Shown: positions 5,563 to 5,636 of the stretch, in pieces
Position numbering within the stretch: position 1 is the first letter of the stretch
Layout: each line of letters starts with the position of its first letter
Source of the DNA: an uncultured Eubacteriales bacterium
GTDB taxonomy: Bacteria > Bacillota > Clostridia > Oscillospirales > Acutalibacteraceae
NCBI GenBank assembly: GCA_934615635.1
Contig: CAKTTT010000155.1
Location: 1-5,636, forward strand
DNA length: 5,636 nucleotides
Reading direction: 5' to 3'
Translations under genes and position numbers: made by a program
Notes under the pieces: model-generated
Told to the model about the DNA's origin: nothing
Seen by the model: the letters and a program-made list of their open reading frames with translations, nothing else
Databases searched by the model: none

Positions 5563-5636
5563 GGCCCGGTAGTTCAGCTGGTTAGAACGCTAGCCTGTCA
5601 CGCTAGAGGTCGACGGTTCGAGCCCGTTCCGGGTCG
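5563..5636 (+). tRNA. tRNA-Asp (anticodon GTC)
   Basis: A complete cloverleaf can be drawn. The acceptor stem is GGCCCGG (5563-5569) pairing with CCGGGTC (5629-5635) with one G-U pair, and the discriminator G is 5636. The D-loop is AGCTGGTTAGA. The anticodon stem CTAGC (5590-5594) pairs perfectly with GCTAG (5602-5606) around the loop CTGTCAC, giving anticodon GTC (5597-5599), which reads both Asp codons. The T-arm contains GGTTCGAGCC. The window ends on the discriminator base, so whether CCA is encoded, and whether more tRNA genes follow, cannot be seen. Confidence 0.97.

Overview
The window looks like a stretch of chromosome from an anaerobic, fairly GC-rich Gram-positive bacterium, most likely a clostridial Firmicute (an Oscillospirales-type gut anaerobe would fit). 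The reasons are an oxygen-sensitive class III ribonucleotide reductase pair, purine-rich Shine-Dalgarno sites, a Gram-positive-style lipoprotein, and a DNA polymerase IV with the 'HCDCNGFYASVE' N-terminus I associate with clostridial Y-family enzymes. The lineage is inferred; no taxonomic marker gene is present.

Layout. Positions 1-1510 (+) hold the C-terminal two thirds of nrdD, cut by the left edge. nrdG follows 20 bases later (1531-2037, +), forming the usual operon in which NrdG, a radical SAM enzyme, installs the glycyl radical on NrdD for anaerobic dNTP synthesis. A long hairpin (2137-2178) ends the operon and lies between it and a convergent, AT-rich lipoprotein gene (2191-2739, -) resembling DUF5104 proteins. 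A 377-base gene-free region (2740-3116) holds several inverted repeats and a good intrinsic terminator (2918-2958) that points rightward although no gene is visible upstream of it on that strand. An endonuclease/exonuclease/phosphatase-fold enzyme follows (3117-3965, -) with its own sigma-A-type promoter. It is divergent from dinB (4167-5429, +), a translesion DNA polymerase IV with an internal sliding-clamp motif. The window closes with a fully consensus promoter (5500-5528) and a tRNA-Asp(GTC) gene (5563-5636) that ends on the last base.

Functional links. nrdD/nrdG supply DNA precursors without oxygen and dinB extends DNA across damage; the phosphoesterase has no demonstrable substrate. I see no mobile-element gene, CRISPR array or obvious novel multi-gene system. 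The points most worth a second look are the compositionally foreign lipoprotein gene, the orphan terminator in the gene-free region (possible small RNA), an Asp in place of the first zinc-ligand Cys of NrdD, and the folded GC-rich segment downstream of the phosphoesterase gene.
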